From assembly GCA_038214085.1 (NCBI GenBank), contig JBBQSF010000002.1, forward strand, positions 1 to 52,540: a stretch of DNA of 52,540 nucleotides. Direction: 5' to 3'. A program made the position numbers and the translations under genes. This DNA comes from JBBQSF01 sp038214085 (GTDB lineage Bacteria > Bacteroidota > Bacteroidia > Bacteroidales > CG2-30-32-10). The notes under the pieces were generated by a model. It saw only the letters and a list, made by a program, of their open reading frames with translations. It searched no databases and had not been told where the DNA came from. Positions 15,973 to 26,037 of the stretch are shown piece after piece. Positions within the stretch are counted from its first letter, which is position 1; each line of letters starts with the position of its first letter.

Positions 15973-18654
15973 GTGAAAAATTATAGGAAAAATATAAATA
16001 AGTTTTTTACAGAAAAGGTTGTAAATATTTTCAGAAGCTACCTTTTTTTCATGCTGCTGCTTGCTGCATTATTTTCCTATCGTTTATTAGATTCAGAACT
16101 CTATTTACTGTTAAAAATCAACATTGGTTTTGGCATAATGTTTTTCATGCTTTTTGTTTTTTCCCTATTTAGATTTTTAATTGTTATATATCGCCGAAGA
16201 TTGGCGGCAATTATAACTTTCACTTTGTTTATTTATATTACTTTTCTTATTTTCTTTAACATTAACTATGCGTTTGTTATTATTTTGATTGTTTTTTTAA
16301 TAACTTATTATTACGAAAAATTCAATCAGATATTATTTTTTGTTTTACTTTCAGCAGTACTTATTTCGGTTATTTTTATCTACAGCAATATAAGTATAGC
16401 AAACAAAATCAACCTTTTGATATTTGTTATTGCATATAATTTAACAGCGTTTTTATATTTCAAAAAGAATTTAAAAATAAGAAATGAACTTTCATTTAAC
16501 GATACCCTTCTTAACTCACTTTACGAGGAAATTAACGAAGGTTTAATGATCGTAAATATCCGCAGAAGAGTTGTAATTCAGTGTAATTCGCGTTTTGCCG
16601 AAATTTTTGAAGCTCCTGACAAAGACAAACTTATAGGTAAAAATGGCTTTTTATTTGTTGCAGAAGTAATTAATGAATATTTAGAAACAGAAACTTTTCT
16701 CGAAAATACCTGGATTAAATCATTTTTACTCACATCCTATTCGGGGAAGAAATTTTGGGGAGAAATTACAATTACCCCTATTTCGGGAGAGAATGCAAAT
16801 AATGCTATTCTTAAAGTTTCAGATATTACTGAAAAGAGGCAACAGGAAGAAATAATTCAGAAGCTGTCAATTGCCCTTAAGCAAAATCCGGGTATCATTT
16901 TAATTTTCAATAAAGACGGAATTATAGAATACGTAAATCAAAAATATACCGAAATCACTGGGTATTCCTATAAAGAAATTGTAGGAAAAAAGATTTTTAA
17001 CCTTGGATTTCAAACCAATGAACCGTTTAAAAATATTCTTAAAAAGTTAAAAACACTTAACAAATGGAACGGAGAAATTCAGACTTTCAGTAAAAGCGGA
17101 ATATCAATTATTTCTCGTTTATCCATTTCCACAGCTATTGAATCGCAAGGACATGCCGAACGTTATATTGCCGTTGCTGTAGATATTACTCAGCAAAAAA
17201 ATGCTGAACTTGCTGCCAGTATTGCACAACAAAAAAATAAAGCTATTCTGGAGGCTATTCCCGACATGATGTTTACACTTGATAAAAACGGAATTTTTAC
17301 TGATTTTAAAATAGACAACAGTATTAAATTTCTTATTCCTGTTGATAAAATTATAGGTTCCAACTTAAGTGAAATTGGCCTCCTGCCCGAAGCACTCGAC
17401 CTTGCAATAATTTCTCTGAATAAAATTATCAATAAAGAGTCGCAAATTGAAATTTTTGAATATAATGTCGACATTAAAGAAGTTAGAGGTTATTATGAAA
17501 CCCGAATGATTGCACTTGGAAGAGATGAAGTTCTATGCATTATCCGCAACATCACTGCAAGAAAAATTGCAGAGCAAAAGTTCAAGGAAAATGAACTGAA
17601 TTATAAAAATCTTGTAGAGTTCTCGCCAAACGGAATCCTATTGCATCAGGATGAAGAAATTATATATGCAAATATTACTGCACTGAAAACACTCGGATTA
17701 AAATCACTTTCAGACATTGGTACACTTACTATTTCAGATATGGTAATGCCAGAAGAACTTGATTTTGTTAGACACAGATTTAAACAAGTGTTCGAAGGTA
17801 TTGATGTGCCTTTTGTTGAAATGCATATTAAAAGACCTTCAGACCAACAGTTGATTGAAATTGAAAGCAAACCCACCATTATCGAATACAATAACCAGAA
17901 AGTGATTCAGGTAGTTTTTAGAGATATTTCTGTAGAAAAAAAGTTACTTCAGGAAAAACAAAGAGTCCAGCAGGCCGAAGAGGTTAACCTTGAACTTAAA
18001 ACAGAAATGCTTGAGCGTAAAGAAGCAGAAATTCGACTAAAAAAATCGCTCCTCGAAAAAGAAGTTTTACTCAAAGAAGTTCATCACCGTGTAAAAAATA
18101 ACATGCAAATCATTTCCAGTATTTTAAATCTGCAATCGAGCAATATCAACGACCCCGGTATAAAACGGCTTTTTGAAGAAAGTCAAGACAGAATTAAATC
18201 AATGGCGCTGGTTCACGAAAATCTTTACCGCACTAAGGACTTTGCTAATATTGATTTCGACAGTTACATTACCAGTCTGATTGAAAATATGTATCGCTCT
18301 TACGACGTTGACAGCCGGAGAATAACCTATGATCTGGATCTAGACAAGGTTCAATTGAATATTGATCTTGCAATTCCCTGTGGATTAATCATTAACGAAT
18401 TAATTTCAAATTCGATCAAACATGCATTTGGTAGCTCGAATAAAGGTACTATCTTTGTCTCATTAAAAAGAATTGGCGAACAAATAATCCTCTCAGTTGG
18501 TGACAATGGAAAAGGAATAGACAAAAATGTTAATATTTACGAAACACAATCGCTTGGGTTTCAATTAGTAACAGCTTTAGTCCAACAAATTGAAGGAAAT
18601 ATTTTAGTCGAAACACTTGCGGGAACAAAATTTATAATTACTTTTACACTTTAG
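15973..18654 (+). CDS. PAS-domain sensor histidine kinase (HisKA_2 type)
   Basis: 893 residues. The first 170 residues hold about six hydrophobic membrane segments. Four PAS-like sensor domains follow, at about 180-295 (ending VSDITEKRQQEE), 296-415 (VDITQQKNAE), 420-545 (IIRNITARKIAE) and 548-660 (VVFRDISVEKKL), then a coiled-coil linker and a HisKA_2 domain with LLKEVHHRVKNNMQIISSIL (His704/705) and the HATPase (NELISNSIKHAFG, GDNGKGID). The HisKA_2 group typically responds to light, redox or other small signals through PAS pockets; the ligand is not identifiable. The start is GTG, one base after the previous stop. The LytTR regulator 20 bases downstream is the likely partner. Confidence 0.9.
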   Translation: MKNYRKNINKFFTEKVVNIFRSYLFFMLLLAALFSYRLLDSELYLLLKINIGFGIMFFMLFVFSLFRFLIVIYRRRLAAIITFTLFIYITFLIFFNINYAFVIILIVFLITYYYEKFNQILFFVLLSAVLISVIFIYSNISIANKINLLIFVIAYNLTAFLYFKKNLKIRNELSFNDTLLNSLYEEINEGLMIVNIRRRVVIQCNSRFAEIFEAPDKDKLIGKNGFLFVAEVINEYLETETFLENTWIKSFLLTSYSGKKFWGEITITPISGENANNAILKVSDITEKRQQEEIIQKLSIALKQNPGIILIFNKDGIIEYVNQKYTEITGYSYKEIVGKKIFNLGFQTNEPFKNILKKLKTLNKWNGEIQTFSKSGISIISRLSISTAIESQGHAERYIAVAVDITQQKNAELAASIAQQKNKAILEAIPDMMFTLDKNGIFTDFKIDNSIKFLIPVDKIIGSNLSEIGLLPEALDLAIISLNKIINKESQIEIFEYNVDIKEVRGYYETRMIALGRDEVLCIIRNITARKIAEQKFKENELNYKNLVEFSPNGILLHQDEEIIYANITALKTLGLKSLSDIGTLTISDMVMPEELDFVRHRFKQVFEGIDVPFVEMHIKRPSDQQLIEIESKPTIIEYNNQKVIQVVFRDISVEKKLLQEKQRVQQAEEVNLELKTEMLERKEAEIRLKKSLLEKEVLLKEVHHRVKNNMQIISSILNLQSSNINDPGIKRLFEESQDRIKSMALVHENLYRTKDFANIDFDSYITSLIENMYRSYDVDSRRITYDLDLDKVQLNIDLAIPCGLIINELISNSIKHAFGSSNKGTIFVSLKRIGEQIILSVGDNGKGIDKNVNIYETQSLGFQLVTALVQQIEGNILVETLAGTKFIITFTL

Positions 18655-18674
18655 TCTTACAAATACAATAAATC

Positions 18675-19427
18675 ATGGCAAAAATTAAAATCTTAGTCGT
18701 AGAAGACGAAAGCATCGTTGCAAAAGATATTCAAAATAGCCTTAAAAAATTAGGATATGCAGTACCTACAGTGGTTGCTTCTGGCGAAAAAGCTCTGGAA
18801 GAAATAGAACAATCACGTCCGGAATTGATCCTTATGGATATTATGCTTAAAGGTGAAATGAATGGAATTGAAACAGCAAATGCAATCCGCGAACGGTTTG
18901 ATATACCTGTTATTTTTCTTACAGCTTATGCCGATGACAACACGCTGAGCAAAGCAAAAATAGCTGAACCTTACGGATATATTATCAAACCATTCAAAGA
19001 AAAAGAACTCCAGACAACCATTGAAATGGCTGTTTACAAACACGAAAAAGATTCTCAGCTTAAACGCGAAAGAGATCTTTATCACTCAATTGTTGAAAAC
19101 AAAGAATCAAAGGATAGCATTTTTGTTAGAGCTGATTATCGCTTAAACAAAATTAAATTCGATGATATTTATTTTGTCGAAGCACTAAAGGATTATGTTG
19201 TTATTAATACATCCGACAACATTTATACTACGCATACCACAATGAAAGAAATGATCCGTATTCTTCCTGCAAAGGATTTTGTAAGGGTTCATCGTTCATT
19301 CATCGTACGTCTGGATAAAATATTCTCTATAAAATACCCGGATCTCGTTATCGAAGGTAAAATGAAAGTTATTCCAATTGGCGGTTTGTATCGTAAAGAA
19401 CTTTTCGGAAGATTAAACCTAATTTAG
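18675..19427 (+). CDS. LytTR-family response regulator
   Basis: 250 residues. An N-terminal receiver domain carries the acidic pocket VVEDES, phospho-acceptor Asp55 (LILMDIML), Thr83 and Lys105 (IIKPF). The C-terminal LytTR DNA-binding domain starts near 145 (SIFVRADYRLNKIKFDDIYFVEALKDY) and contains FVRVHRSFIVRLDKI. It presumably accepts phosphate from the kinase encoded directly upstream and controls unknown promoters. A rho-independent terminator follows 22 bases after the stop, so it is the last gene of the nadA operon or of its signalling part. Confidence 0.95.
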   Translation: MAKIKILVVEDESIVAKDIQNSLKKLGYAVPTVVASGEKALEEIEQSRPELILMDIMLKGEMNGIETANAIRERFDIPVIFLTAYADDNTLSKAKIAEPYGYIIKPFKEKELQTTIEMAVYKHEKDSQLKRERDLYHSIVENKESKDSIFVRADYRLNKIKFDDIYFVEALKDYVVINTSDNIYTTHTTMKEMIRILPAKDFVRVHRSFIVRLDKIFSIKYPDLVIEGKMKVIPIGGLYRKELFGRLNLI

Positions 19428-19448
19428 ACGAATAAAATTGAATAAAGA

Positions 19449-19478
19449 AAACGGGAGTTTATAGCTCCCGTTTTTTTT
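19449..19478 (+). terminator. Rho-independent terminator after the LytTR gene
   Basis: Arms AAACGGGAG (19449-19457) and CTCCCGTTT (19465-19473), 7-base loop, followed by further T residues. Confidence 0.9.
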
Positions 19479-19565
19479 GTTACGCAAAGTTTCACCACTT
19501 TTTTAAAGGGAAAAGAGCATCGCAACGAAATAGTTTTATCTTGAAAAAAATAATTGATCAAAAAG

Positions 19566-19596
19566 TTACCATTATGGTAATTCTTTTATATCTTTG
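19566..19596 (+). promoter_or_regulatory. Promoter and operator of higBA
   Basis: A -7 element TATCTTTG at 19589-19596 is preceded by the palindrome TTACCAT-T-ATGGTAA at 19566-19580, placed where RNA polymerase would contact the spacer and -33 region. HigA-type antitoxins repress their own promoter by binding such palindromes. Confidence 0.65.
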
Positions 19597-19613
19597 CAGA
19601 AGATAATTTTTAT

Positions 19614-19907
19614 ATGAGAGTGACTGCTAAGAAACCTTTACGTGATTTTTGGAATACGCATAAAGATGCAGAACAACAGTTGAAGGCTTGGTATTCGGAA
19701 GCATCAAAGGCTTTGTGGAAATCTCCTAATGACATAAAGAAAGAGTATCCGAAAGCAATTATTATTGGCAATAACAGAGTAGTATTTAACATATGTGGCA
19801 ATAAATACCGGGTGATTGTTAAAATTAATTACTTAAGGGCGTGGGTATTTATTAGGTTTATAGGCACCCATATTGAATATGGTAAAATTAATTTAGAAAA
19901 AATATAG
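19614..19907 (+). CDS. higB: HigB-type mRNA-interferase toxin
   Basis: 97 residues, the normal size of HigB toxins of the RelE/ParE superfamily. Signatures include LRDFWNTHKDAEQQLKAWY, a central SPNDIKKEYPKAIIIGNNRVVFNICGNKYRVIVKI and the terminal FIRFIGTHIEYGKIN, typical of the HigB (HicB-unrelated) family that cleaves mRNA at the ribosome. The toxin gene precedes the antitoxin gene, the order characteristic of higBA, and the two are separated by 3 bases. Confidence 0.9.
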   Translation: MRVTAKKPLRDFWNTHKDAEQQLKAWYSEASKALWKSPNDIKKEYPKAIIIGNNRVVFNICGNKYRVIVKINYLRAWVFIRFIGTHIEYGKINLEKI

Positions 19908-19910
19908 ATT

Positions 19911-20261
19911 ATGAAATTAAAAGTGATAAAAACAGAAGAAGATTATCAACGGGCTTTAAAGCATTTTGAAAAGCTTTTTGATGCTCCTGCGGATTCTTCC
20001 GAAGGTGAAGAAGCTGAAATATTATCTATTTTAATTGAGAAATATGAAGATAGCAATTTCCCAATCGAAGCACCAGACCCGATTGAAGCAATAAAATTTA
20101 GAATGGAGCAAAGTGATATGACAAGAACTGAACTTGCTAATATTATTGGATATAAAAGTAGGGTTTCAGAAATACTCAATTACAAGAGAAAGCTTACACT
20201 TACAATGATTAAAAGGTTACATACAAAATTAAACATTCCATACGAGGCATTAATCGCATAA
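19911..20261 (+). CDS. higA: HigA-type antitoxin with XRE helix-turn-helix
   Basis: 116 residues. The C-terminal half is a helix-turn-helix (MTRTELANIIGYKSRVSEILNYKRKLTLTMIKRLHTKLNIP), which should bind the palindrome upstream of higB; the acidic N-terminal half (EDYQRALKHFEKLFDAPADSSEGEE) is the form found in HigA proteins that wrap the toxin. Neutralises HigB and represses the module. This two-gene unit lies between a terminator and the convergent RNase R gene, consistent with an acquired module. Confidence 0.9.
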   Translation: MKLKVIKTEEDYQRALKHFEKLFDAPADSSEGEEAEILSILIEKYEDSNFPIEAPDPIEAIKFRMEQSDMTRTELANIIGYKSRVSEILNYKRKLTLTMIKRLHTKLNIPYEALIA

Positions 20262-20347
20262 AATTATACACTTGGATATTGCGATCATACTCTCGTGCCT
20301 GTTTTAATGCAGTGATGGCTATCGAGATGGTTTTCAGAAGTGCGGTA
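20262..20347. other. Short spacer with possible gene remnant
   Basis: 86 bases between the convergent stops of higA and RNase R. The minus strand reads openly as about 28 residues (including LLKTISIAITALKQAREYDRN) without a start codon, which looks protein-like. It could be a fragment left by insertion of higBA, or chance. No terminator hairpin was seen. Confidence 0.25.
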
Positions 20348-22516
20348 TTAGTTCACTTCGGCAAATACAAAATCCAATTGCTTTTTAGCCAGGTTGGCTT
20401 TTTTCACAGTAATCCTAACATTATCGCCAAGCTTGTAAATTTTGTTGTGCCTCTGCCCTATTACGCAATAATTTTCTTCATCCAAATAATAATAATCATC
20501 GTCCATATCGCGCAATGAAACCAAACCTTCGCATTTGTTTTCTTTTATTTCAACAAATATTCCCCACTTGCTCACACCGGAAATTACTGCATCAAAGTCC
20601 TTCCCTACCTTGTCCTGCATAAATTCCACCTGTTTGTATTTAACCGAGGCGCGTTCGGCTTCAGCAGCTTTCTTTTCCATTTCGGAAGAATGCTTACATA
20701 AATCTTCGTATACATCCTTACTTACCGAAGGTTTTGCGTTCAAATAATCAAATAATAATCTGTGCACCAATAAATCAGGATATCGGCGTATGGGTGAAGT
20801 GAAATGTGTATAATATTTAAAAGAAAGCCCATAATGACCAATATTGTTGGTGGAATAAATTGCTTTTGCCATGGTGCGTACAGCAAGCGATTCCACCATA
20901 TTTTGTTCGCCCTTTCCATTAACATCTTCAAGCAGTTTATTCAGCGAATCAATGGTACTTTTCCGTGATTGTATCTTAAGCTTATAACCAAGTTTTGCAA
21001 CAAATGCTGTAAATGTTGAAAGTTTTTCCGGATTGGGTTCATCGTGTATGCGGTAAACAAAAGTTTTAGGGTTTTTGTTCTGATCTCCGGGTTTGCCAAT
21101 CATTTCAGCCACTTTTCGGTTTGCCAGAAGCATAAAATCTTCAATTAATTTATTTGAATCTTTGTTTTCTTTGATATACACACCAAGCGGTTTGCCGTTT
21201 TCGTCGAGGCGGAATTTAACTTCGGTAGTTTCAAAAGCTATGGAACCATCCTTAAACCTAAGATTTCTTAGTATTACCGCCAGTTTGTTCAGGGTAAGAA
21301 TTTCTTTCGACAATTCTCCTTCCCCGTTTTCAATAATTTGTTGAACTTCTTCGTAATTGAAGCGTCGAGCAGAATTAATAATTGTTTTCCCGAACCATTG
21401 GTCCGAAATTTCGGCTTTTTCGTTCATCTCAAAAACTGCCGAAAAACATAATTTATCAGTATGTGGGGATAATGAGCACACGCCATTCGAAAGTCGCTCA
21501 GGAAGCATCGGAACCACCCTGTCAACGAGATATATTGATGTGCCACGGTCGTAAGCTTCTTTATCAAGCGGCGATCCTTCCTTTACGTAATAACTCACAT
21601 CAGCAATATGAACACCCACTTCAATTTTACCATTGGGCAACCATTGAATAGAGAGGGCATCGTCGAAATCTTTAGCATCCTCAGGGTCTACGGTAAAAGT
21701 TGTTATTTTACGAAAATCCCTTCGGTTTTTAATTTCCGAAGCCGGAACTTCGGCAGGAATGCGCTCAGCGTCGGCTTCCACGTTTTTGGGGAAGGATAGC
21801 GGGAAATCAAATTCGGCTAAAATGGAATTCATTTCCACATTATTATCGCCGGGACGGCCAAGCACATCAGTGATTTTACCAAACGGATTCTTTGAATTTT
21901 CAGGCCAGTCAATTATTTCAGCAATGGCTTTTTCGCCATCTTTCGCTTTTTTAATGTTTTCGAGCGGAATAAAAATATCCACAGGCATTGAGCCAGTATC
22001 AGGAATAAGGAAAGCGAATTTCGGATAAACCTTTACAATGCCGACAAATTTTGTTTTGGCACGCTCAACTATTTCAATAATTTCACCTTCGGTACGACGA
22101 CTTTTGCGTTTAGGAAAAATAAAAACTTTCACAATATCGCCATTCAGCGCACGGTTGGTGTTGTTGGGAGCAATTTCAACATCTTCGGCAAGCTCATCGC
22201 TTATAATATAGGCTTTACCGGAATTTTTCATATCCACTTTACCCGTGATATAAGATTTCTGCGTACTGTGGAATTTTACCATTGCAGGATTGATGCGAAA
22301 TTTGCCGCGTTTTTCTTCAAAAATTGCTGAACTTTTCACCAGATCTTCCAGCATAATATTCATCAGTTGCCTGTTGGAACGGTCGTTGATATTGAGTTGT
22401 GCAGCCACCTGTTTATAGTTGAACGATTGTTGCGGATTGTTTGCAAATACGCGCAAAACATCGTTAAGTAAGTTATTTGGGCTGCCGTTTGATTGTTTTC
22501 TATTAAGCTTTGACAT
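20348..22516 (-). CDS. rnr: Ribonuclease R
   Basis: 722 residues. A 3'-to-5' exoribonuclease that degrades structured RNA and helps in ribosome and mRNA turnover. Domain order: winged-helix (about 10-65, with FNYKQVAAQLNINDRSNRQL), two cold-shock OB folds (70-230), the RNB catalytic domain with TVDPEDAKDFDDALSI holding the metal-binding aspartates and RRYPDLLVHR near its end, and a C-terminal S1 domain (about 640-720, VISGVSKWGIFVEI). The Lys-rich tail seen in some RNase R proteins is absent. ATG start at 22516; the gene is divergent from the DUF4175 gene. Confidence 0.96.
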   Translation of the reverse strand: MSKLNRKQSNGSPNNLLNDVLRVFANNPQQSFNYKQVAAQLNINDRSNRQLMNIMLEDLVKSSAIFEEKRGKFRINPAMVKFHSTQKSYITGKVDMKNSGKAYIISDELAEDVEIAPNNTNRALNGDIVKVFIFPKRKSRRTEGEIIEIVERAKTKFVGIVKVYPKFAFLIPDTGSMPVDIFIPLENIKKAKDGEKAIAEIIDWPENSKNPFGKITDVLGRPGDNNVEMNSILAEFDFPLSFPKNVEADAERIPAEVPASEIKNRRDFRKITTFTVDPEDAKDFDDALSIQWLPNGKIEVGVHIADVSYYVKEGSPLDKEAYDRGTSIYLVDRVVPMLPERLSNGVCSLSPHTDKLCFSAVFEMNEKAEISDQWFGKTIINSARRFNYEEVQQIIENGEGELSKEILTLNKLAVILRNLRFKDGSIAFETTEVKFRLDENGKPLGVYIKENKDSNKLIEDFMLLANRKVAEMIGKPGDQNKNPKTFVYRIHDEPNPEKLSTFTAFVAKLGYKLKIQSRKSTIDSLNKLLEDVNGKGEQNMVESLAVRTMAKAIYSTNNIGHYGLSFKYYTHFTSPIRRYPDLLVHRLLFDYLNAKPSVSKDVYEDLCKHSSEMEKKAAEAERASVKYKQVEFMQDKVGKDFDAVISGVSKWGIFVEIKENKCEGLVSLRDMDDDYYYLDEENYCVIGQRHNKIYKLGDNVRITVKKANLAKKQLDFVFAEVN

Positions 22517-22625
22517 GTTCTTGTTTTTTGTAAAAGTACGGTTTTAAAATAATCTATGTTTATTGTGTTTAATTTTAGGAATCCCAGAATATCTAAAAAT
22601 GGCCAAAATGCATGTATAAATTCCT

Positions 22626-22633
22626 TACCTTTG
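22626..22633 (+). promoter_or_regulatory. -7 element upstream of the DUF4175 operon
   Basis: TACCTTTG matches TAnnTTTG, 68 bases before the ATG at 22702. No clear -33 element. Confidence 0.5.
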
Positions 22634-22701
22634 TAAGTTAATATTAAATAAAGAAAATACTAAAATCAACAAAAAATCGTTTTTAGAATTCAATAAAATA
22701 A

Positions 22702-25700
22702 ATGGATACAAATTATTCCATACTGATTACAAAACTCAACGAATTTATCAGGAAATACTATAAAAACCTGTTGATTCGAGGGGCTATTTATTGCTTTACT
22801 TCGTTGCTGGCTTTTTACCTTGTGTTGGTATTGTTTGAGTATGCTGGAAATTTTAATACCCTTGTCCGTACAGTTTTGTTTTATTTATATTTTACACTGA
22901 ATGCCTTTTTGCTCTATAGATATTTTGTAATTCCGCTTTCAAAACTTTACAAAATAGGAGAGACGCTAACCCACGAACAGGCAGCAAAAATAATTGGTAA
23001 ACATTTCGCCGATGTAAAAGATCGTTTATTAAATACATTGCAGTTAAAAACAGAATACGATGCCGATCCTGCCAATTCTGAACTTATAAAAGCAGGAATT
23101 GACCAAAAAATAGAAAAACTGCGCCCAGTACCTTTTGCTTCAGCAATTGACTTAAGGCAGAATAGAAAATATGTTAAATATGCTGCAATTCCTCTAGCAA
23201 TTCTTATCCTTGCTTTATTCGCTGCGCCAAGCCTTATAACCGGGCCAACACAACGACTCATACACCATTCAAGGTTCTATGAAAAAGAAGCACCTTTTAA
23301 GTTTGAAATTCAGAACAAAAGTCTCGATGCAATTCAGCAGGAAGATTATACGCTAAATGTAAAAATAACAGGCGATGAAGTTCCTGAAAATGTATTTATC
23401 GAAATTGACGGCAACCAGTATGCAATGGAAAAAGACAATACGGTAAACTATCATTATGTTTTTAAAAATCCTCAGAAAAATACCAACTTCCAGTTTACTT
23501 CCGAAAATGTGTTTTCATCAGAGTACACGCTTAAAGTGCTTCCCAAACCTATTATTTTAAATTTTGATGTAAGCCTTAATTATCCAGCCTATATAGGCAA
23601 AACAGATGAAACACTTTTAAATTCTGGCGACCTCGTAATCCCGGAAGGAACTCAGGTTAAATGGAAATTTTTAACTCGAGATACCCGCGATATACTTATG
23701 CGTTTCAAAAGCAAATCTTTTAAACTTTCCGAAAACGGAAAATACTTTACTTTTTCTTCTGCATTTGCCGAAAATCAAGCTTATTCAATAATTACATCCA
23801 ATCAGTATTTTACTGGGAAAGATTCCTTGTTATACACCATAAGTGTTATTCCTGATGCATATCCTGTAATCAAAGCTATTGAATTTAAGGATTCAGTTTA
23901 TGAAAACAATTGCTATTACAAAGGCATGATTAAAGATGATTACGGTTTTAAACTTCTGACATTTAATTACCGGAAAATTAACGCAAAAGATACGCTGAAT
24001 GCAAAAGCAGAATATGTTAAAACCCCTGTAAATATTACCAATTCGCTAACCCAACAGGAATTTTATTATTACTTTGATTTTAAAACATTGCTTGCAAAAC
24101 CCGGCGACGAATACGAGTACTTTTTCGAAGTGTGGGATAACGATGGGGTAAATGGAAGTAAGTCAACTCGTTCTACCAAAATGATTTACAAACTCTCTAC
24201 GCTTGATGAGCTGGAGAAAAAAACTGAAGAAACCAACAAGCAAATCAAGTCGGATCTAACACAATCCATAAGCGAAGCAAAAAAACTTCAGAAAGAAATA
24301 GAAGAGCTTAACAAAAAGTTCATGGATAAGAAGACACTTACCTGGCAGGAAAAAAAGCAGGTACAGGATCTGATTGACAAACAGCTTTTGCTCCAGGAAA
24401 AAATGGAAAGCATTCAAAAGGATAACTTTGAAAAAACCCTCAAAGAGCAGCAATATCAGACAGAAAATGAAGAATTGCTTAAAAAGCAGGAGGAATTGCA
24501 AAAACTTTTTGATCAATTGCCCGAAGACATCAAGGATTTGTTAAAAGAAATGCAGGAAATGCTCGACAAGCTTGATAAAAACAAGGTAAGCGAAATGCTT
24601 GATAAAATGAAACTGAGCAATAAAGACCTTGAAAAAGAACTCGACAGAAACCTGCAACTATTCAAGCAATTGGAATTTGAAAAGAAATTGAACGAAACCA
24701 TTGAAAAGCTTGATAAACTTGCCGAAAAGCAGTCAGATCTTTCTAAGGAAACAGAAAACGCAAAACAGGAAAACAACCCTGAACTAAAAGAAAAACAGGA
24801 CACATTAAACAAGGAATTTGAGCAATTGAAGGAAGATATTAAGGAGATGGAAAAGAAGAACAGCGAACTCGAAGACCCCAATAAACTTCCAGATACACAG
24901 GAAAAACAGAAAAGTATTGAGGAAGAGATGAAGAGTAGTTCGAGCAATTTGGGCGGAAATAAAAATAAAAAGGCTTCGCAGTCGCAGAAAAACGCCTCTG
25001 ATCAGATGAAAGAATTGTCGAAAAAGCTTGAAGAGTCGCAGCAAGAAATGGATGAAGAAAACACCGGGGAGGATATCAATACTTTGCGCGGAATATTAGA
25101 GAATCTTGTTAAAGCATCCTTTTCGCAAGAAGATTTAATGGGGCAGGCAGCTAAAACAAAAACTTCCGATCCAAAATTTACAGATATTATTAAAGATCAA
25201 AAAAAGTTGCAAGACAATCTCAAAGTGATTGAGGATTCTTTATTTGCATTGAGCAAGCGTCAGGCTTCCATTGAATCATTTGTGAACAAGGAAATTGCCT
25301 CCATTAACGACAATGTCGACAAAGCTCTGGAAGCGCTTGCTTGGCGAAACACAGGCATATCTTCAGTTAAACAGCAACTTGCAATGACTTCTATTAATAA
25401 TCTTGCTTTATTATTGTCTGAAACCTTAACTCAGATGCAGCAGCAACAGGCGCAACAGAAATCAGGAAGCTGTAAAAAGCCCGGAAGTTGCAGCAAGCCT
25501 GGAAGCGGAAGCCAGTCGCTCAAATCTATCAAGCAAATGCAGGAAGCATTAAACAAACAGATTCAGGATTTAAAGGACGGGAAAAGCCCAGGCAAGGATG
25601 GAAAGCAATCAATGAGTGAATCGCTTGCAAAATTGGCTGCGCAGCAAGAAGCCATTCGTAAACAGTTGCAGGATCTGATCAATTCCATGAAAAAGGAAGG

Positions 25701-26037
25701 CAGTACCAACACCGGTGAATTAAATAAGCTGATGGATAAAATGGAAAAATCCGAAACTGATCTGGTGAATAAAATCTTGAATAATGAACTGTTAAAGCGT
25801 CAGGAAGAAATTTTAACCAGACTTTTAGAATCAGAAAAAGCCGAGAAGGAAAGGGAGCAGGATGAAAAAAGAGAGTCGAATGAATCAAAAAATCAAAAAA
25901 TAAGTAACCCTGCCGACTTTTTTAAGTATAATAGGTTAAAGTTAAAAGAAGTTGAATTGTTAAAAACCGTTCCCCCTTCGTTAAAACCTTTTTATAAGAA
26001 CAAAGTGAATGAATATTTTTATAATTTTGAGGAGTGA
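22702..26037 (+). CDS. DUF4175-family membrane protein with long coiled coil
   Basis: 1111 residues. Three membrane helices lie near 25-80 and 155-178. A soluble, beta-rich section (about 190-490) is followed by a very long Lys/Glu/Gln-rich coiled coil (about 495-810) and a second helical section with Gln- and Lys-rich stretches and a small SGSCKKPGSCSKPGSG segment near 925-945. This layout matches the DUF4175 family of Bacteroidota, whose function is not established. It leads a run of six or seven same-strand genes; its stop overlaps the GTG start of the next gene by 3 bases, so the two are probably translationally coupled. Confidence 0.85.
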   Translation: MDTNYSILITKLNEFIRKYYKNLLIRGAIYCFTSLLAFYLVLVLFEYAGNFNTLVRTVLFYLYFTLNAFLLYRYFVIPLSKLYKIGETLTHEQAAKIIGKHFADVKDRLLNTLQLKTEYDADPANSELIKAGIDQKIEKLRPVPFASAIDLRQNRKYVKYAAIPLAILILALFAAPSLITGPTQRLIHHSRFYEKEAPFKFEIQNKSLDAIQQEDYTLNVKITGDEVPENVFIEIDGNQYAMEKDNTVNYHYVFKNPQKNTNFQFTSENVFSSEYTLKVLPKPIILNFDVSLNYPAYIGKTDETLLNSGDLVIPEGTQVKWKFLTRDTRDILMRFKSKSFKLSENGKYFTFSSAFAENQAYSIITSNQYFTGKDSLLYTISVIPDAYPVIKAIEFKDSVYENNCYYKGMIKDDYGFKLLTFNYRKINAKDTLNAKAEYVKTPVNITNSLTQQEFYYYFDFKTLLAKPGDEYEYFFEVWDNDGVNGSKSTRSTKMIYKLSTLDELEKKTEETNKQIKSDLTQSISEAKKLQKEIEELNKKFMDKKTLTWQEKKQVQDLIDKQLLLQEKMESIQKDNFEKTLKEQQYQTENEELLKKQEELQKLFDQLPEDIKDLLKEMQEMLDKLDKNKVSEMLDKMKLSNKDLEKELDRNLQLFKQLEFEKKLNETIEKLDKLAEKQSDLSKETENAKQENNPELKEKQDTLNKEFEQLKEDIKEMEKKNSELEDPNKLPDTQEKQKSIEEEMKSSSSNLGGNKNKKASQSQKNASDQMKELSKKLEESQQEMDEENTGEDINTLRGILENLVKASFSQEDLMGQAAKTKTSDPKFTDIIKDQKKLQDNLKVIEDSLFALSKRQASIESFVNKEIASINDNVDKALEALAWRNTGISSVKQQLAMTSINNLALLLSETLTQMQQQQAQQKSGSCKKPGSCSKPGSGSQSLKSIKQMQEALNKQIQDLKDGKSPGKDGKQSMSESLAKLAAQQEAIRKQLQDLINSMKKEGSTNTGELNKLMDKMEKSETDLVNKILNNELLKRQEEILTRLLESEKAEKEREQDEKRESNESKNQKISNPADFFKYNRLKLKEVELLKTVPPSLKPFYKNKVNEYFYNFEE

